Source: Variovorax paradoxus (GTDB lineage Bacteria > Pseudomonadota > Gammaproteobacteria > Burkholderiales > Burkholderiaceae_C). Taken from it: a stretch of DNA of 64,000 bases. Each line of letters starts with the position of its first letter. The first letter of the stretch is position 1. Below are positions 38,529 to 47,601 of this stretch, piece after piece. Position numbers and translations under genes: made by a program. The notes under the pieces are model-generated. The model saw only the letters and a list, made by a program, of their open reading frames with translations, had not been told where the DNA came from and searched no databases. Location of the stretch: contig NZ_JAUSRN010000009.1 of assembly GCF_030811855.1 (NCBI RefSeq), positions 62,001 to 126,000 of the forward strand. Direction: 5' to 3'.

Positions 38529-41114
38529 ATGTTTGATAAAACCAATTTTGCTGCTGCGTTGCTCGTGTTGAGCATGGTCGTGCTCCCGGGTTGCGGTGGC
38601 GGAAATGCGGGTAGTGCCCAGGCGGTAGGCACCCCGGAGATCCCCGTTGTCACGGGCGGCGCTCAGGTGGTCCCCGCTGTCGGGGGAGGCACACCGGAGA
38701 TTCCCGCCGCCACGGGAGGCACCCCCGAAATCCCCGCCGCCCCGGGAGACACCCCGGTGGCCCGCGTCATCAAGCATCCAGGCGTTGGGGTCACCCTCTC
38801 GGATCTCACGACGCTCAAGGCATACGTCGACCAGGGCAAGGAGCCGTGGAAGTCCGGCTACGACCAAATGGCGGCCAGTCCCAAGTCCAGGCTCAGCTAC
38901 GGAGGGTATGGCCCGTTCGCGAAGGTGAGCCGCGCCCCCGACGAGAACCTCTGGGCTTGGCGCAACGACATGGTTGCAATTTCGAATCTCTCGCGGATGT
39001 GGTATTTCACCCGGGACGAGCGATATGCGGAGAATGCGCGCAAGTTGCTGCTTGGGTGGGCCACCACCCACGTTGAGTTCTCAGGTCGCGAGTCAATGCT
39101 TGATCTGGGCGATTACGCTTTCGAGTTCGTCGGCGGCGCGGAAACCCTGCGCGCCACCTGGCCGGGCTGGAAGGAGGCCGACACGGCGACCGTCAAGAAG
39201 TACTTCAAGGACGTCCTGATGCCGGCGGCGAACCCCTATGGCGAAAGTCAGTTCGGGGCCGCCAACAAGGGCGCACTGGCCCTCGTCGCTCTTGGACTCA
39301 TGGCGATCTACAACGACGACATCGAGACATTGGACAGGGTCGTCTACCAGACGCGCACGCTGGCCCATATCGGGCTGCGAAATTCCAATGACATCGGCAT
39401 GCTCGGCGACTACCTCCGCGACCAGGGGCACGCCTATGGGCAGCTCAAGTCGCTGACCATGCTGGCCGAGGCGCTCTGGACCCAAGGCATCGACATTTAT
39501 TCCGACCTTGACAACCGTCTGCTGGCGGCGGGCGAGTATTTCGCGAGGGTGAACGAACTCGTCCCAACGACAGCCCTTCCTTTCGGCACCACCGATCGCT
39601 ACTACACCTCCGACGTCACCAATCGCGGCTGGCGGGGCGCCAATGGCGGAAGCGTCGCGCTCACTCAGCTTTATGGCGCCTACGTCCTGCGCAAGGGTCT
39701 CCAGGCACCCTTCATCACGCAGCGACGCCTTTGGGCGCCCGTGGACGGCACCAGCTTCATGTTCCTCAAGGAGTCCGACACCTCGAAGGCGACGCCGCCA
39801 CCGGCGCTGCCCATTCCTTCGACCACCTCGATCACTTCTGGGTTCAGCAATGTTGACTTCGGGGGCGCCACCCCAGCCGGCATGGCCACATACGCCAATG
39901 GCAAATGGACAGTTCAAGGAGCGGGCAACGACATCTTCTGGGGCGCCCAAGACGCTTGCCACTTCACCTACAAGGCCCTCACCGGCAACAGCGCCATCAT
40001 CGCGAAAGTCGAGTCGGTGCAGAACACCAACCCAGCCGCGAAGGCGGGCGTGATGATGCGCACAAGCCTGGAAACAGGCGCTCCCCGCGCCTGGATGGCC
40101 CTCTCCGGGAGGGGCCAGGTCGAACAGAGCATGCCGAAGCTCGCGGTGTATGGCGGCACGAACTATGGGACCAAAGCCCTGGACATCGCCAGCTCCACGG
40201 CCTCGTATTGGGTGAAGCTCGAGCGCATCGGGAACATCATCACCGGCTACGTTTCTCCCGACGGCACCAATTGGGCTGCCACCGATGTCGGCCGCATCGA
40301 CGCCCCCGTTCCCGACACGATCTATGTCGGTCTGGTGGTCGCCTCGGCCAACTGGGGCACCCTGAACAGCTCCACCTTCAGCAACGTGCAGATCACCGGC
40401 GGCGACGGTGGGGCGCCGCGCGTCATCCCGGCGGCACCCGCCATGCTGCTGGCCTCGCCGGGCGATGGCGCCGTCCCGCTGCGCTGGCAGGCGTCCTTCG
40501 GGGCCACCGGCTACACGATCGGCCGCTCCGAGTTCAGCGGCGGGCCCTACGAGACCATCGCGTCGGGCGTCACCGGCAGCAGCTACACGGACACCTCCGT
40601 GACCAATGGCACGACCTACTACTACACCGTCACGGCGAGCAACTCCGCCGGAACGAGCGGTCGTTCTCCCATGGACAGCGCCACGCCGGTTCGTACGATG
40701 GTGAACGTTGCCACCGGTGGCACCGCAAACGACAGCGCAGGCAACGCGAGCAACGCCAAACGCGCCTTCGACCAGAACTCGGCGACGCAATGGTTCTACT
40801 CTGGCACGACCGGCTGGCTGCAGTACGACCTCGGGCACACGGAGCGCGTCCTGCGTTATGCGGTCACCAGCAGCTACGACCTGGTCCCGCGCGATCCGAA
40901 GGACTGGCAGTTCCAGGCCTCCAACGACGGCGCCACCTGGACCACGCTCGACACGCAAAGCGACCAAGTGTTTGCCGAACGCTTGGAGCTGAAGACCTAC
41001 GCGATCGCGAATGCGGCCTCCTATCGCTACTACCGGCTCAACATCACAGCCAACAATGGCGACGGAGCTTTTACGGATCTTTCCGAACTGGGGCTGTTCG
41101 TTTCCAGACCGTAG
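38529..41114 (+). CDS. Multidomain lipoprotein with alginate-lyase-like, fibronectin III and discoidin domains
   Basis: 861 residues. A lipoprotein signal ends in LPGC with Cys at 22, then a low-complexity linker with GTPEIP repeats (33-76). An alginate lyase/alpha-toroid domain follows (about 78-420: DENLWAWRNDMVAISNLSRM, RNSNDIGMLGDYLRDQGHAY). Next comes a concanavalin-like DUF1349-type domain (about 435-625: AKAGVMMRTSLETGAPRAWM), a fibronectin type III domain (631-720, GTTYYYTVTASNSAGTS) and an F5/8 type C domain (723-861). Probably an outer-membrane-attached polysaccharide lyase with carbohydrate-binding modules. It has no transporter or regulator partner here. A GAAGGTT site precedes the ATG. 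Confidence 0.8.
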   Translation: MFDKTNFAAALLVLSMVVLPGCGGGNAGSAQAVGTPEIPVVTGGAQVVPAVGGGTPEIPAATGGTPEIPAAPGDTPVARVIKHPGVGVTLSDLTTLKAYVDQGKEPWKSGYDQMAASPKSRLSYGGYGPFAKVSRAPDENLWAWRNDMVAISNLSRMWYFTRDERYAENARKLLLGWATTHVEFSGRESMLDLGDYAFEFVGGAETLRATWPGWKEADTATVKKYFKDVLMPAANPYGESQFGAANKGALALVALGLMAIYNDDIETLDRVVYQTRTLAHIGLRNSNDIGMLGDYLRDQGHAYGQLKSLTMLAEALWTQGIDIYSDLDNRLLAAGEYFARVNELVPTTALPFGTTDRYYTSDVTNRGWRGANGGSVALTQLYGAYVLRKGLQAPFITQRRLWAPVDGTSFMFLKESDTSKATPPPALPIPSTTSITSGFSNVDFGGATPAGMATYANGKWTVQGAGNDIFWGAQDACHFTYKALTGNSAIIAKVESVQNTNPAAKAGVMMRTSLETGAPRAWMALSGRGQVEQSMPKLAVYGGTNYGTKALDIASSTASYWVKLERIGNIITGYVSPDGTNWAATDVGRIDAPVPDTIYVGLVVASANWGTLNSSTFSNVQITGGDGGAPRVIPAAPAMLLASPGDGAVPLRWQASFGATGYTIGRSEFSGGPYETIASGVTGSSYTDTSVTNGTTYYYTVTASNSAGTSGRSPMDSATPVRTMVNVATGGTANDSAGNASNAKRAFDQNSATQWFYSGTTGWLQYDLGHTERVLRYAVTSSYDLVPRDPKDWQFQASNDGATWTTLDTQSDQVFAERLELKTYAIANAASYRYYRLNITANNGDGAFTDLSELGLFVSRP
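38628..38757 (+). repeat. Imperfect tandem repeats coding for GTPEIP linker
   Basis: Four imperfect units of 9-11 codons, ending DTP: GTPEIPVVTGG, AQVVPAVGG, GTPEIPAATG, GTPEIPAAPG. They lie just after the lipobox in the alginate-lyase-like lipoprotein and probably form a flexible stalk. Such repeats can change in number by slippage. Confidence 0.75.
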
Positions 41115-41418
41115 TGAACCCGATCCGCGATTGACGCGCACCCAGCCACAACCGCAGCCGTGCCGGCCACTGGCTTCACGGTCAAGAGCTGATCCAAATA
41201 CCTACCACGGTCGGTTACGTATAGAAACAAATGACATAATGACGCAGCCGCAGGCATCGCAACGGCGGTGACATCGGCGGCGACTGATGCCTCGGCCACG
41301 AGGACTGGCACATCGTGCTCACTATGTGGCCAGAGCCAACTCAGTCATCGTTTCCTTGAGCACGCCGCCTCACATCTTCATCGCGGGATAAACACATGAC
41401 TCACTTCCGCACTGGCCC
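41115..41418 (+). other. 304-base spacer without a gene
   Basis: No open frame of note, no terminator hairpin and no tRNA. The only promoter-like element seen is a CATAAT hexamer at 41235-41240 with a poor -35, which could serve the secretin gene 180 bases downstream. Its lower G+C continues into the first 500 bases of the secretin gene. Confidence 0.4.
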
Positions 41419-44124
41419 ATGAAGAGATTGATGCATGCGAGCGTGCCCATGCTGACGCGAGAACCAGAACAAATAAGGCAGGCCACTATCACGCCGAGTG
41501 GTTTCGCATTTGCTGGTTACGTGCGTGCCGTGGGCTTGAGTCTGCTTGCGGCCAGCGCGTTCACTGCGGCCCGTGCGCAAAATGCAATCAAGGCGGTCAC
41601 AGGTTTCATGCAGCAGGGTGTCGAGGTCATCCAGATCGATATGGCACAACCGCTCGTCGTTTTGCCCAGCGGGTTTTCAGTTCAAAACCCGGCGCGTATC
41701 GCACTGGACTTTCCCGGTGCCGCAAACGATGTCGGACGCGCAGCCATTGAAGTGAGCCAACCCAACCTGCGCTCGATCAATGTGGTCCAGGCAGGTGAGC
41801 GCAGCCGGGTTGTATTGAATCTCAGGCAATCGACGTCATACAAGGCGGAACTGCAAGGCAAGTCACTGCGGATCACGCTTCAGGTCATCGCGGATACGCG
41901 GTCGACAGAGGCTTCTCCTTCGGCCGGCGCCGCAGTATCGCGCGGCCGCGCCGAGCCCATCACGCTCAACTTCGCCAACGCCGACATTGAGGCCGTGGCC
42001 CGCACCATGGCCGTGGTCACCGGCCGCGACGTGGTGGTCGATCCGCGCGTGAAGGGCACGATGGACCTCGTGACCGACCGTCCCGTGCAGCCGGCCGCTG
42101 CCTTCAACCAGTTCGCCGCGGCGCTGCGTTTGCAGGGTTTTGCGGTGGTGGAGGCCGACGGCCTCTACAAGGTGGTGCTCGAAGCCAACGCCAAGCTGCA
42201 GAGCGTTGCCGTGAACACCTCCATCGGCGCTGTGCCTTCGTCGGCCGGCAACCAGATCGTCACCCAGATCTTCAGGCTCAACTACGAGTCGCCCAACAGC
42301 CTGCTGCCGGTGCTGCGCCCGCTCATTCCGCCCAACAACACCATCAACGTGAATCCGGGCAACAACTCGCTCGTGATCACCGACTACGCGGACAACATGC
42401 GCCGGCTGGCACGCATCATCGCAGCGCTCGACGTGCCCAATGCGTCGGACATCGAGGTGATCCCGCTCAAGCACTCGGTCGCCACCGACATGCTGCCGCT
42501 GATCTCCCGCCTCGTGGATGGCAGCGGCTCGGGCACGACACCGGGCGCAGCGGCGCCGGGCGCGGCCGATGCGTCGTTCCGCACCACCCTCCTGGCCGAT
42601 CCGCGCAGCAACGCGCTCATCCTGCGCGCGGCCAATCCGGCGCGGGCCTCGCTGGTGCGCACGCTGGTCGAGAAGCTCGACCGCGCCCCGGTCGAGAGCA
42701 GCAACGGCGCGGCGGGCAACATCTACGTGGTCTATCTGAAGAACGCCGACGCGGTCCGCCTGGCGGCCACGCTGCGCGCCGCCATGGCCGCGAACCAATT
42801 GCCCGGCATCCCGGGCACGCCGGGCGCCGCGGGCGGCGTCGGCCAGGCGCAGCAGCAACAGGCCAACATCCCGCAGACCATGCAGCAGGCCAGCCTCGGC
42901 GGACAGAGCGGCTCGGCCGCCGCCAATGCGCCGCTGAACAATGCGAACCAGCCTTCGACCGGTGGCCAGATCCAGGCCGATCCGTCGACCAATTCGCTGA
43001 TCATCACGGCGCCCGAGCCGCAGTACCGGCAGATGCGCGCGGTGATCGACAAGCTCGACGGCCGGCGCGCCCAGGTCATGATCGAGGCGCTGATCGTCGA
43101 GGTCAGCGCCAAGAAGGCCGCCAACTTCGGCGTCCAGTGGCAGAGCGCGCTGGGCAACAACGCGGTCATCGGCACCAACTCGAGCCTGGCCAGCGCCAAC
43201 ATCCTCGCGCTGACGCAGGCCCTGGCCACGCGCGACGTGGCCAACGTGCGGCCATCGACGGGCCTGAACCTGGGCATCGCCGGCAAGATCGGCGGGCAGT
43301 ACATCCTGGGCGCCATTGCCAATTTCTTCAACAGCGACGGCGATGCCAACGTGCTCTCCACGCCCAACCTGCTGACGCTGGACAACGAAGAAGCCAAGAT
43401 CGTCATCGGCCAGAACGTGCCCTTCGTCACCGGCCAGTACGCCAGCACCTCCGGCTCGGTGGGCATCAACCCGTTCACCACGGTGGAGCGCAAGGACGTG
43501 GGTCTCACGCTGCGCGTGCGCCCGACCATCAACGAGAACGGCACCGTGAAGATGACCATCTTCCAGGAGACCTCGACGGTCGACCAGAACACGGTCAACA
43601 ACCCCAACGGGCCGACCACCAACAAGCGCTCGATCGAGTCCAGCGTGCTGGTGGAAGACGGCGGCCTGGTGATGCTCGGCGGCCTGCTCTCGGACGACTA
43701 CAACAACACGATCGAGAAGGTGCCCCTGGCCGGCGACATTCCGGTGTTCGGCAACCTGTTCAAGAACGAAGTGCGCTCGCGCACCAAGAGCAACCTGATG
43801 ATGTTCCTGCGCCCAGCGGTCATGCGCGACGGCGCCTCGGCCGAAGCGTTCTCATACGACCGCTACGACGAGATCCGCGGCATGCAGCAGCGCGCGCAGC
43901 CGAACACCGACAACATCATGCTGCGCGGCGTCGACTCCGCGCCTGTGCTGCCGGAAGCACCGCTGCCGCGCCCGGCCAACAGCAGTGGCAGCACCCGAAT
44001 GGACGGCACGCAACCCATCCCGCTGGTGCAACCCGCCGCCGACAATCGTCAGCTCACGCCTTCTCCCTTGCATGGTGCCATGCGTCCCACCTCTGACCCC
44101 GCCAGCGGACAGGAGCTGCCGTAG
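41419..44124 (+). CDS. Chimeric outer-membrane secretin: PilQ-type AMIN domain joined to a GspD-type secretin
   Basis: 901 residues. A signal peptide ends near AARAQ (residue 54). Residues about 57-157 are an AMIN domain of PilQ type (VEVIQIDMAQPLVVLPSGF, NPARIALDFPGAANDVG, LRSINVVQAGERSRVVLNLR). From about 180 the protein is GspD-like: N0 TLNFANADIEAVARTMAVVT, N1-N3 repeats with QIFRLNYESPNSLLPVLRPL and NSLVITDYADNMRRLARIIA. The Gln/Gly-rich N3 insert (about 470-530) is followed by the secretin channel VMIEALIVEVSAKKAANFGV to SNLMMFLRPAVMRDG. GspD normally has no AMIN domain. No other type II secretion or pilus gene is nearby, so it is an orphan. The AMIN part is less GC-rich than the rest. 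Confidence 0.85.
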   Translation: MKRLMHASVPMLTREPEQIRQATITPSGFAFAGYVRAVGLSLLAASAFTAARAQNAIKAVTGFMQQGVEVIQIDMAQPLVVLPSGFSVQNPARIALDFPGAANDVGRAAIEVSQPNLRSINVVQAGERSRVVLNLRQSTSYKAELQGKSLRITLQVIADTRSTEASPSAGAAVSRGRAEPITLNFANADIEAVARTMAVVTGRDVVVDPRVKGTMDLVTDRPVQPAAAFNQFAAALRLQGFAVVEADGLYKVVLEANAKLQSVAVNTSIGAVPSSAGNQIVTQIFRLNYESPNSLLPVLRPLIPPNNTINVNPGNNSLVITDYADNMRRLARIIAALDVPNASDIEVIPLKHSVATDMLPLISRLVDGSGSGTTPGAAAPGAADASFRTTLLADPRSNALILRAANPARASLVRTLVEKLDRAPVESSNGAAGNIYVVYLKNADAVRLAATLRAAMAANQLPGIPGTPGAAGGVGQAQQQQANIPQTMQQASLGGQSGSAAANAPLNNANQPSTGGQIQADPSTNSLIITAPEPQYRQMRAVIDKLDGRRAQVMIEALIVEVSAKKAANFGVQWQSALGNNAVIGTNSSLASANILALTQALATRDVANVRPSTGLNLGIAGKIGGQYILGAIANFFNSDGDANVLSTPNLLTLDNEEAKIVIGQNVPFVTGQYASTSGSVGINPFTTVERKDVGLTLRVRPTINENGTVKMTIFQETSTVDQNTVNNPNGPTTNKRSIESSVLVEDGGLVMLGGLLSDDYNNTIEKVPLAGDIPVFGNLFKNEVRSRTKSNLMMFLRPAVMRDGASAEAFSYDRYDEIRGMQQRAQPNTDNIMLRGVDSAPVLPEAPLPRPANSSGSTRMDGTQPIPLVQPAADNRQLTPSPLHGAMRPTSDPASGQELP

Positions 44125-44278
44125 CGAGCGAGTTGGAGGCAGCAGCAGCGGCATACCATCGACCCTCTCGAGCGTCGAGCTTGAGGTGAGGCGGCATCTC
44201 TTAGTTAATTGCCATCGTTAAGCGCCAAGGGTGCCCTCAAAAAAACCGCGTGGAACGGCCATCGAGTCTCAGGACTCT

Positions 44279-44311
44279 GTTACCAAGCCCTCGCTTTGCG
44301 ATATCGGTAAC
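44279..44311 (+). promoter_or_regulatory. Operator candidate upstream of the LacI/GntR-type regulator
   Basis: GTTACC at 44279-44284 and GATATCGGTAAC at 44300-44311, two opposed half-sites. The second differs by one base from the GATACCGGTAAC copies at 47523 and 47602. It lies 33-65 bases before the regulator start, fitting autoregulation. Confidence 0.55.
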
Positions 44312-44343
44312 CTCAAGCACTCTGTTCCAGCCAGTCCTCGCCT

Positions 44344-45429
44344 ATGCTCGGACCCGCATCCAGAGAAAGCACCTTGCCCCCGACCAAAGCCTCCGCCCCC
44401 TTGCCCCGCCCGGCGACCATGGCCGACGTTGCCGCGCGCGTCGGCGTCTCGAAGATGACGGTGTCGCGTGCACTCAACCGCAGCACGGGCAGCGAACGAG
44501 CCACCTCGGAGGCGCTGCGCCAGCGCATCCTGCAGGCCTGCGAGGAGATGGGCTACGTCATCGACCAGACCGCGCGCACTTTCTCCAGCAAGCGCTCGGG
44601 CTTCGTCTCGGTGCTGATTCCGTCGCTGAACAACTCCAACTTTTCCGAAACCGCGCAAGGCATTGCCGGCGCGCTGGAGGCGCGCGGGCTCCAACTGCTG
44701 CTGGGCTACACCGACTACCGCGTGGAGAACGAGGAGCGCTTGGTCCGCGCCATGCTCGCGCGCCGCCCCGAGGGCGTGATCCTCACCGGCGGCGCCCACA
44801 CGCCCGCCGCGCGCGCCATGTTGCAGGCGGCCGGCATTCCGGTGGTCGAGACCTGGGACCTGCCAGCCACGCCGATCGAGCACACGGTCGGCTTCTCGAA
44901 CGCGCAAGCCGCTGCCGCGATGGTGCGGCACCTGCACGGCCAGGGCTATCGGCGCATCGCTTTCATTGGCGGCACCTCGAACCGAGATACGCGCGGCGCC
45001 GACCGGCAACGCGGCTATGCCGAGGCGATCCGCGAACTGGGTCTGCCCGAGGCGCGCGTCATCAGCTTCGGCCAGCCCCCGATCTCAATGGCACAGGGTG
45101 GCGAGGCCGTGGTGCAGCTGATCCGGCAATGGCCGGACGTGGATGCGGTGATGTGCGTGTCTGACCTCTCGGCCTTTGGCGCGCTGATGGAATGCCAGCG
45201 CCGTGGCTGGGACGTGCCGGGCCGCATCGCGATTGCGGGCTTCGGCGATTTCGAGGTGGCCCGCACCTCGCACCCGCGCATCACCACCGTGGCGGTGGAC
45301 TGCGTGGGCATCGGAAGGGCGGCGGGCGAATTGCTGCTGCGCGTGATCGACGGCGCCCGCGAAGGCCATCGGCCCCCCCCCGAAACGGTGCTGATCCCGT
45401 TCCGCGTCGAGCAGCGCGAAAGCTCCTGA
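44344..45429 (+). CDS. LacI family regulator of gluconate/idonate catabolism (GntR/IdnR-like)
   Basis: 361 residues. A LacI HTH is seen near residues 25-45 (TMADVAARVGVSKMTVSRAL), then a hinge and a periplasmic-binding-type effector domain (about 75-350) with GFVSVLIPSLNNSNFSETAQ and IAGFGDFEVARTSHPRITTV. This is the GntR/IdnR subgroup of LacI. All genes downstream to 49.9 kb encode aldonate catabolism, which supports gluconate or idonate-related effectors. It is convergent with the idonate dehydrogenase gene (six-base gap). Confidence 0.88.
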   Translation: MLGPASRESTLPPTKASAPLPRPATMADVAARVGVSKMTVSRALNRSTGSERATSEALRQRILQACEEMGYVIDQTARTFSSKRSGFVSVLIPSLNNSNFSETAQGIAGALEARGLQLLLGYTDYRVENEERLVRAMLARRPEGVILTGGAHTPAARAMLQAAGIPVVETWDLPATPIEHTVGFSNAQAAAAMVRHLHGQGYRRIAFIGGTSNRDTRGADRQRGYAEAIRELGLPEARVISFGQPPISMAQGGEAVVQLIRQWPDVDAVMCVSDLSAFGALMECQRRGWDVPGRIAIAGFGDFEVARTSHPRITTVAVDCVGIGRAAGELLLRVIDGAREGHRPPPETVLIPFRVEQRESS

Positions 45430-45435
45430 GGCCGA

Positions 45436-46509
45436 TCAGGCCGCGGCGGTTTCCGCGCCGGCGTCGGCAAAGTCGATCAGCACCTTCATCGCGCGTTGGC
45501 GGTCGCTCGCCAGTTCGAAGGCCTCACGTGCCTGCTGCATCGGGAAGGTGTGCGACACCACGGGCGACAGGTCGACCCGGCCTTCGTTGATGAGCCGCAC
45601 CGCCAGCGCGAACTCCGCGTGGAAGCGGAACGAGCCGCAGATGCTGAGCTCCTTCGCCACCACCATGTTCTGCGGAATGCTCACGTCGCCGCCCAGGCCC
45701 AGTTGCACCACCACGCCGCGCGGGCGCATCACTTCGAGCCCGTCGCGCAGCGCGCGCTCGTTGCCCGAGCATTCGAGCATCACGTCGAAGGTGCCCTTGT
45801 CGGCCGAATAGCGCGACACCCAGGCCTTGTCCTGCGCGACGTTGATGGTCTGATCGGCGCCAATGGCGCGCGCAATGGCCAGTGGCTCGTCGACCACGTC
45901 GGTGGCGGTGATCTCGGCAGCGCCGTGCGCACGGGCGGCCGCAATGGCCAGCACGCCGATAGGCCCGCAGCCCGACACCAGCACCCGCTTGCCCAAGAGC
46001 GGACCTGCGCGCGAAACGCCATGCAGCCCCACCGAGAACGGCTCGGCCAGCGCCGCCAGGCGCAGCGGCACATGCTCCGCCACCTTCACGCACTGCGAGG
46101 CTTCGCATAGCAGCATGTTGCGGAACGCACCCTGCACGTGCGGCGTGCGCATGGCGCTGCCGTAGAAGCGCATGTCCAGGCACTGGTTGGGCAGGCCTTC
46201 GAGGCAGAACTTGCAGGCGCCGCACGGGCGGCTCGGGTTGATGGCCACCTTGTCGCCGATGCGCACACTGTCAACGCCGGGCGCCGTGGCCACCACGGTG
46301 CCCGCCACTTCGTGGCCCAGCACCATCGGCTCCTTGATTCGAACGGTGCCGAAGCCGCCGTTGTGAAAGTAATGCAGATCGGAGCCGCAGATGCCGCCCA
46401 TGCCCACCTTCACCAACACTTGGCCCGGGCCGATGTCTCCGGCGTCCTGTTCCTCCAGGCGCAGGTCATCGGGGGCATGGATCACGAGGCACATACAACG
46501 CATACGCAT
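45436..46509 (-). CDS. idnD: L-idonate 5-dehydrogenase, zinc alcohol dehydrogenase family
   Basis: 357 residues. Catalytic zinc residues are in GICGSDLHYFHNGG and LGHEVAG, and the structural zinc lobe is CGACKFCLEGLPNQC (four Cys). The Rossmann motif is SGCGPIGVLAIAAAR. The RFYGSAMRTPHVQGAFRNML segment is typical of L-idonate 5-dehydrogenases, which oxidise L-idonate to 5-ketogluconate. An AAGGAGAA site precedes the ATG at 46509. It follows the 2-hydroxyacid dehydrogenase gene by 19 bases in one operon. Sorbitol dehydrogenase is the main alternative. Confidence 0.87.
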   Translation of the reverse strand: MRMRCMCLVIHAPDDLRLEEQDAGDIGPGQVLVKVGMGGICGSDLHYFHNGGFGTVRIKEPMVLGHEVAGTVVATAPGVDSVRIGDKVAINPSRPCGACKFCLEGLPNQCLDMRFYGSAMRTPHVQGAFRNMLLCEASQCVKVAEHVPLRLAALAEPFSVGLHGVSRAGPLLGKRVLVSGCGPIGVLAIAAARAHGAAEITATDVVDEPLAIARAIGADQTINVAQDKAWVSRYSADKGTFDVMLECSGNERALRDGLEVMRPRGVVVQLGLGGDVSIPQNMVVAKELSICGSFRFHAEFALAVRLINEGRVDLSPVVSHTFPMQQAREAFELASDRQRAMKVLIDFADAGAETAAA

Positions 46510-46528
46510 GGGGTTCTCCTTCAGGCCG

Positions 46529-47482
46529 TCAGGCGACCGGGGTAACGAGGGGCTGGCCACCGAAATGGGCCTGCAGATTACGGCGAACCAGATCACCCAT
46601 GGCTCGGCGCGTCTGTTCGGTGCCGCTGCCATGGTGCGGATGCAGCACCACATTGTCGAGCGCCGCAAAACGCGGGTCGATGCGCGGCTCGTTCAGGAAC
46701 ACGTCGAGCGCGGCGCCCGCGATCGTGCGCTGCTCGAGCGCTTGCAGCAGCGCGCCCTCGTCCACCGTGGTGCCGCGCGACACGTTCACCAGCCAGCCCT
46801 TGGGGCCGAGTGCCTGCAGCACCTCGGCATCGACGATGCCGCGCGTTGCCTCGCCGCCAGGCAGGATGACGATGAGCACGTCGCACCAGTCGGCCATGGC
46901 CGTGAGACTGTTGAAGTGGCGCAGCGGGCTGTCCTCGCGCGCCGTGCGGCTGAAGTAGCCCAGCTCCATTTCGAAGCCCGAGAGACGCCTTGCAATGGTG
47001 CTGCCGATGCGCCCGAATCCGGCAATGCCCACGCGCTGACCGAACACGCGCGTTGTCAGCGGCATCGGGGTCTTGGCCCATTCGCCGCTGCGCACGAAGC
47101 GGTCGCCGTCCGAAATGCGCCGCTGCAGCGCCAGCGTGAGCCCGACGGCAAGGTCGGCCACATCGCCGTTGAGCACGTCGGGCGTGTTGGTGACGCGGAT
47201 GCCGCGCGCGCGGCAGGCGGCAAGGTCGATGCCGTCGGTGCCCACGCCGTAGCAGGCGACCAGCTCCAGGTTGGGCAGCGACGCAATCAGCTCGGTACTG
47301 GCGCCCAACTCGCCCCGCGTGGCTATCGCGCGGATCGACTGCGCGTGCTCGGCAATGAAGGCCTGCCGGTCGGCCGCTTCCCACCAGCGAAGCAGCGTGT
47401 AGCTCGCCGCCATAGGCGCCATGTCCCATTCGGGATAGGGGCCCGGCATCAGCACGTGCGGGGGTGTGGTGGCAGCGGTCAA
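46529..47482 (-). CDS. D-2-hydroxyacid dehydrogenase (2-ketogluconate/glyoxylate reductase-like)
   Basis: 317 residues from a TTG at 47482, chosen because GGGAG lies eight bases before it; no ATG fits. NAD-binding motif GIAGFGRIGSTIARRL, catalytic Arg in NVSRGTTVDE, Glu in VFLNEP and His in HPHHGSGT are all in place. The substrate side LVACYGVGTDGIDLAACRAR is like 2-ketoaldonate reductases. In this locus it probably reduces 2-ketogluconate or 2,5-diketogluconate. First gene of the minus-strand unit with idnD; a GATACCGGTAAC site lies 41-52 bases upstream. Confidence 0.87.
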   Translation of the reverse strand: MTAATTPPHVLMPGPYPEWDMAPMAASYTLLRWWEAADRQAFIAEHAQSIRAIATRGELGASTELIASLPNLELVACYGVGTDGIDLAACRARGIRVTNTPDVLNGDVADLAVGLTLALQRRISDGDRFVRSGEWAKTPMPLTTRVFGQRVGIAGFGRIGSTIARRLSGFEMELGYFSRTAREDSPLRHFNSLTAMADWCDVLIVILPGGEATRGIVDAEVLQALGPKGWLVNVSRGTTVDEGALLQALEQRTIAGAALDVFLNEPRIDPRFAALDNVVLHPHHGSGTEQTRRAMGDLVRRNLQAHFGGQPLVTPVA

Positions 47483-47522
47483 GCGGAATCTCCCAAGGGA
47501 TAGCGCCGGCTGGCGCAATAAA

Positions 47523-47534
47523 GATACCGGTAAC
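47523..47534. promoter_or_regulatory. GntR/IdnR-type operator site, copy 2
   Basis: GATACCGGTAAC, identical to the copy at 47602-47613. The core TACCGGTA is a perfect 8-base palindrome. It lies in the divergent promoter, 41 bases upstream of the 2-hydroxyacid dehydrogenase start. Confidence 0.65.
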
Positions 47535-47601
47535 TTTAACTGCTACCTAGGTGCCTTGGTAGGATGCCCTTACGAGGTTTTCACCATTGACGGCTCAATT
47601 G

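Noticed and set aside
41398..41422. Nine-codon frame MTHFRTGP ending at the secretin start
   Set aside because: It overlaps the secretin ATG by ATGA, but it is too short and no ribosome site or conservation can be seen.
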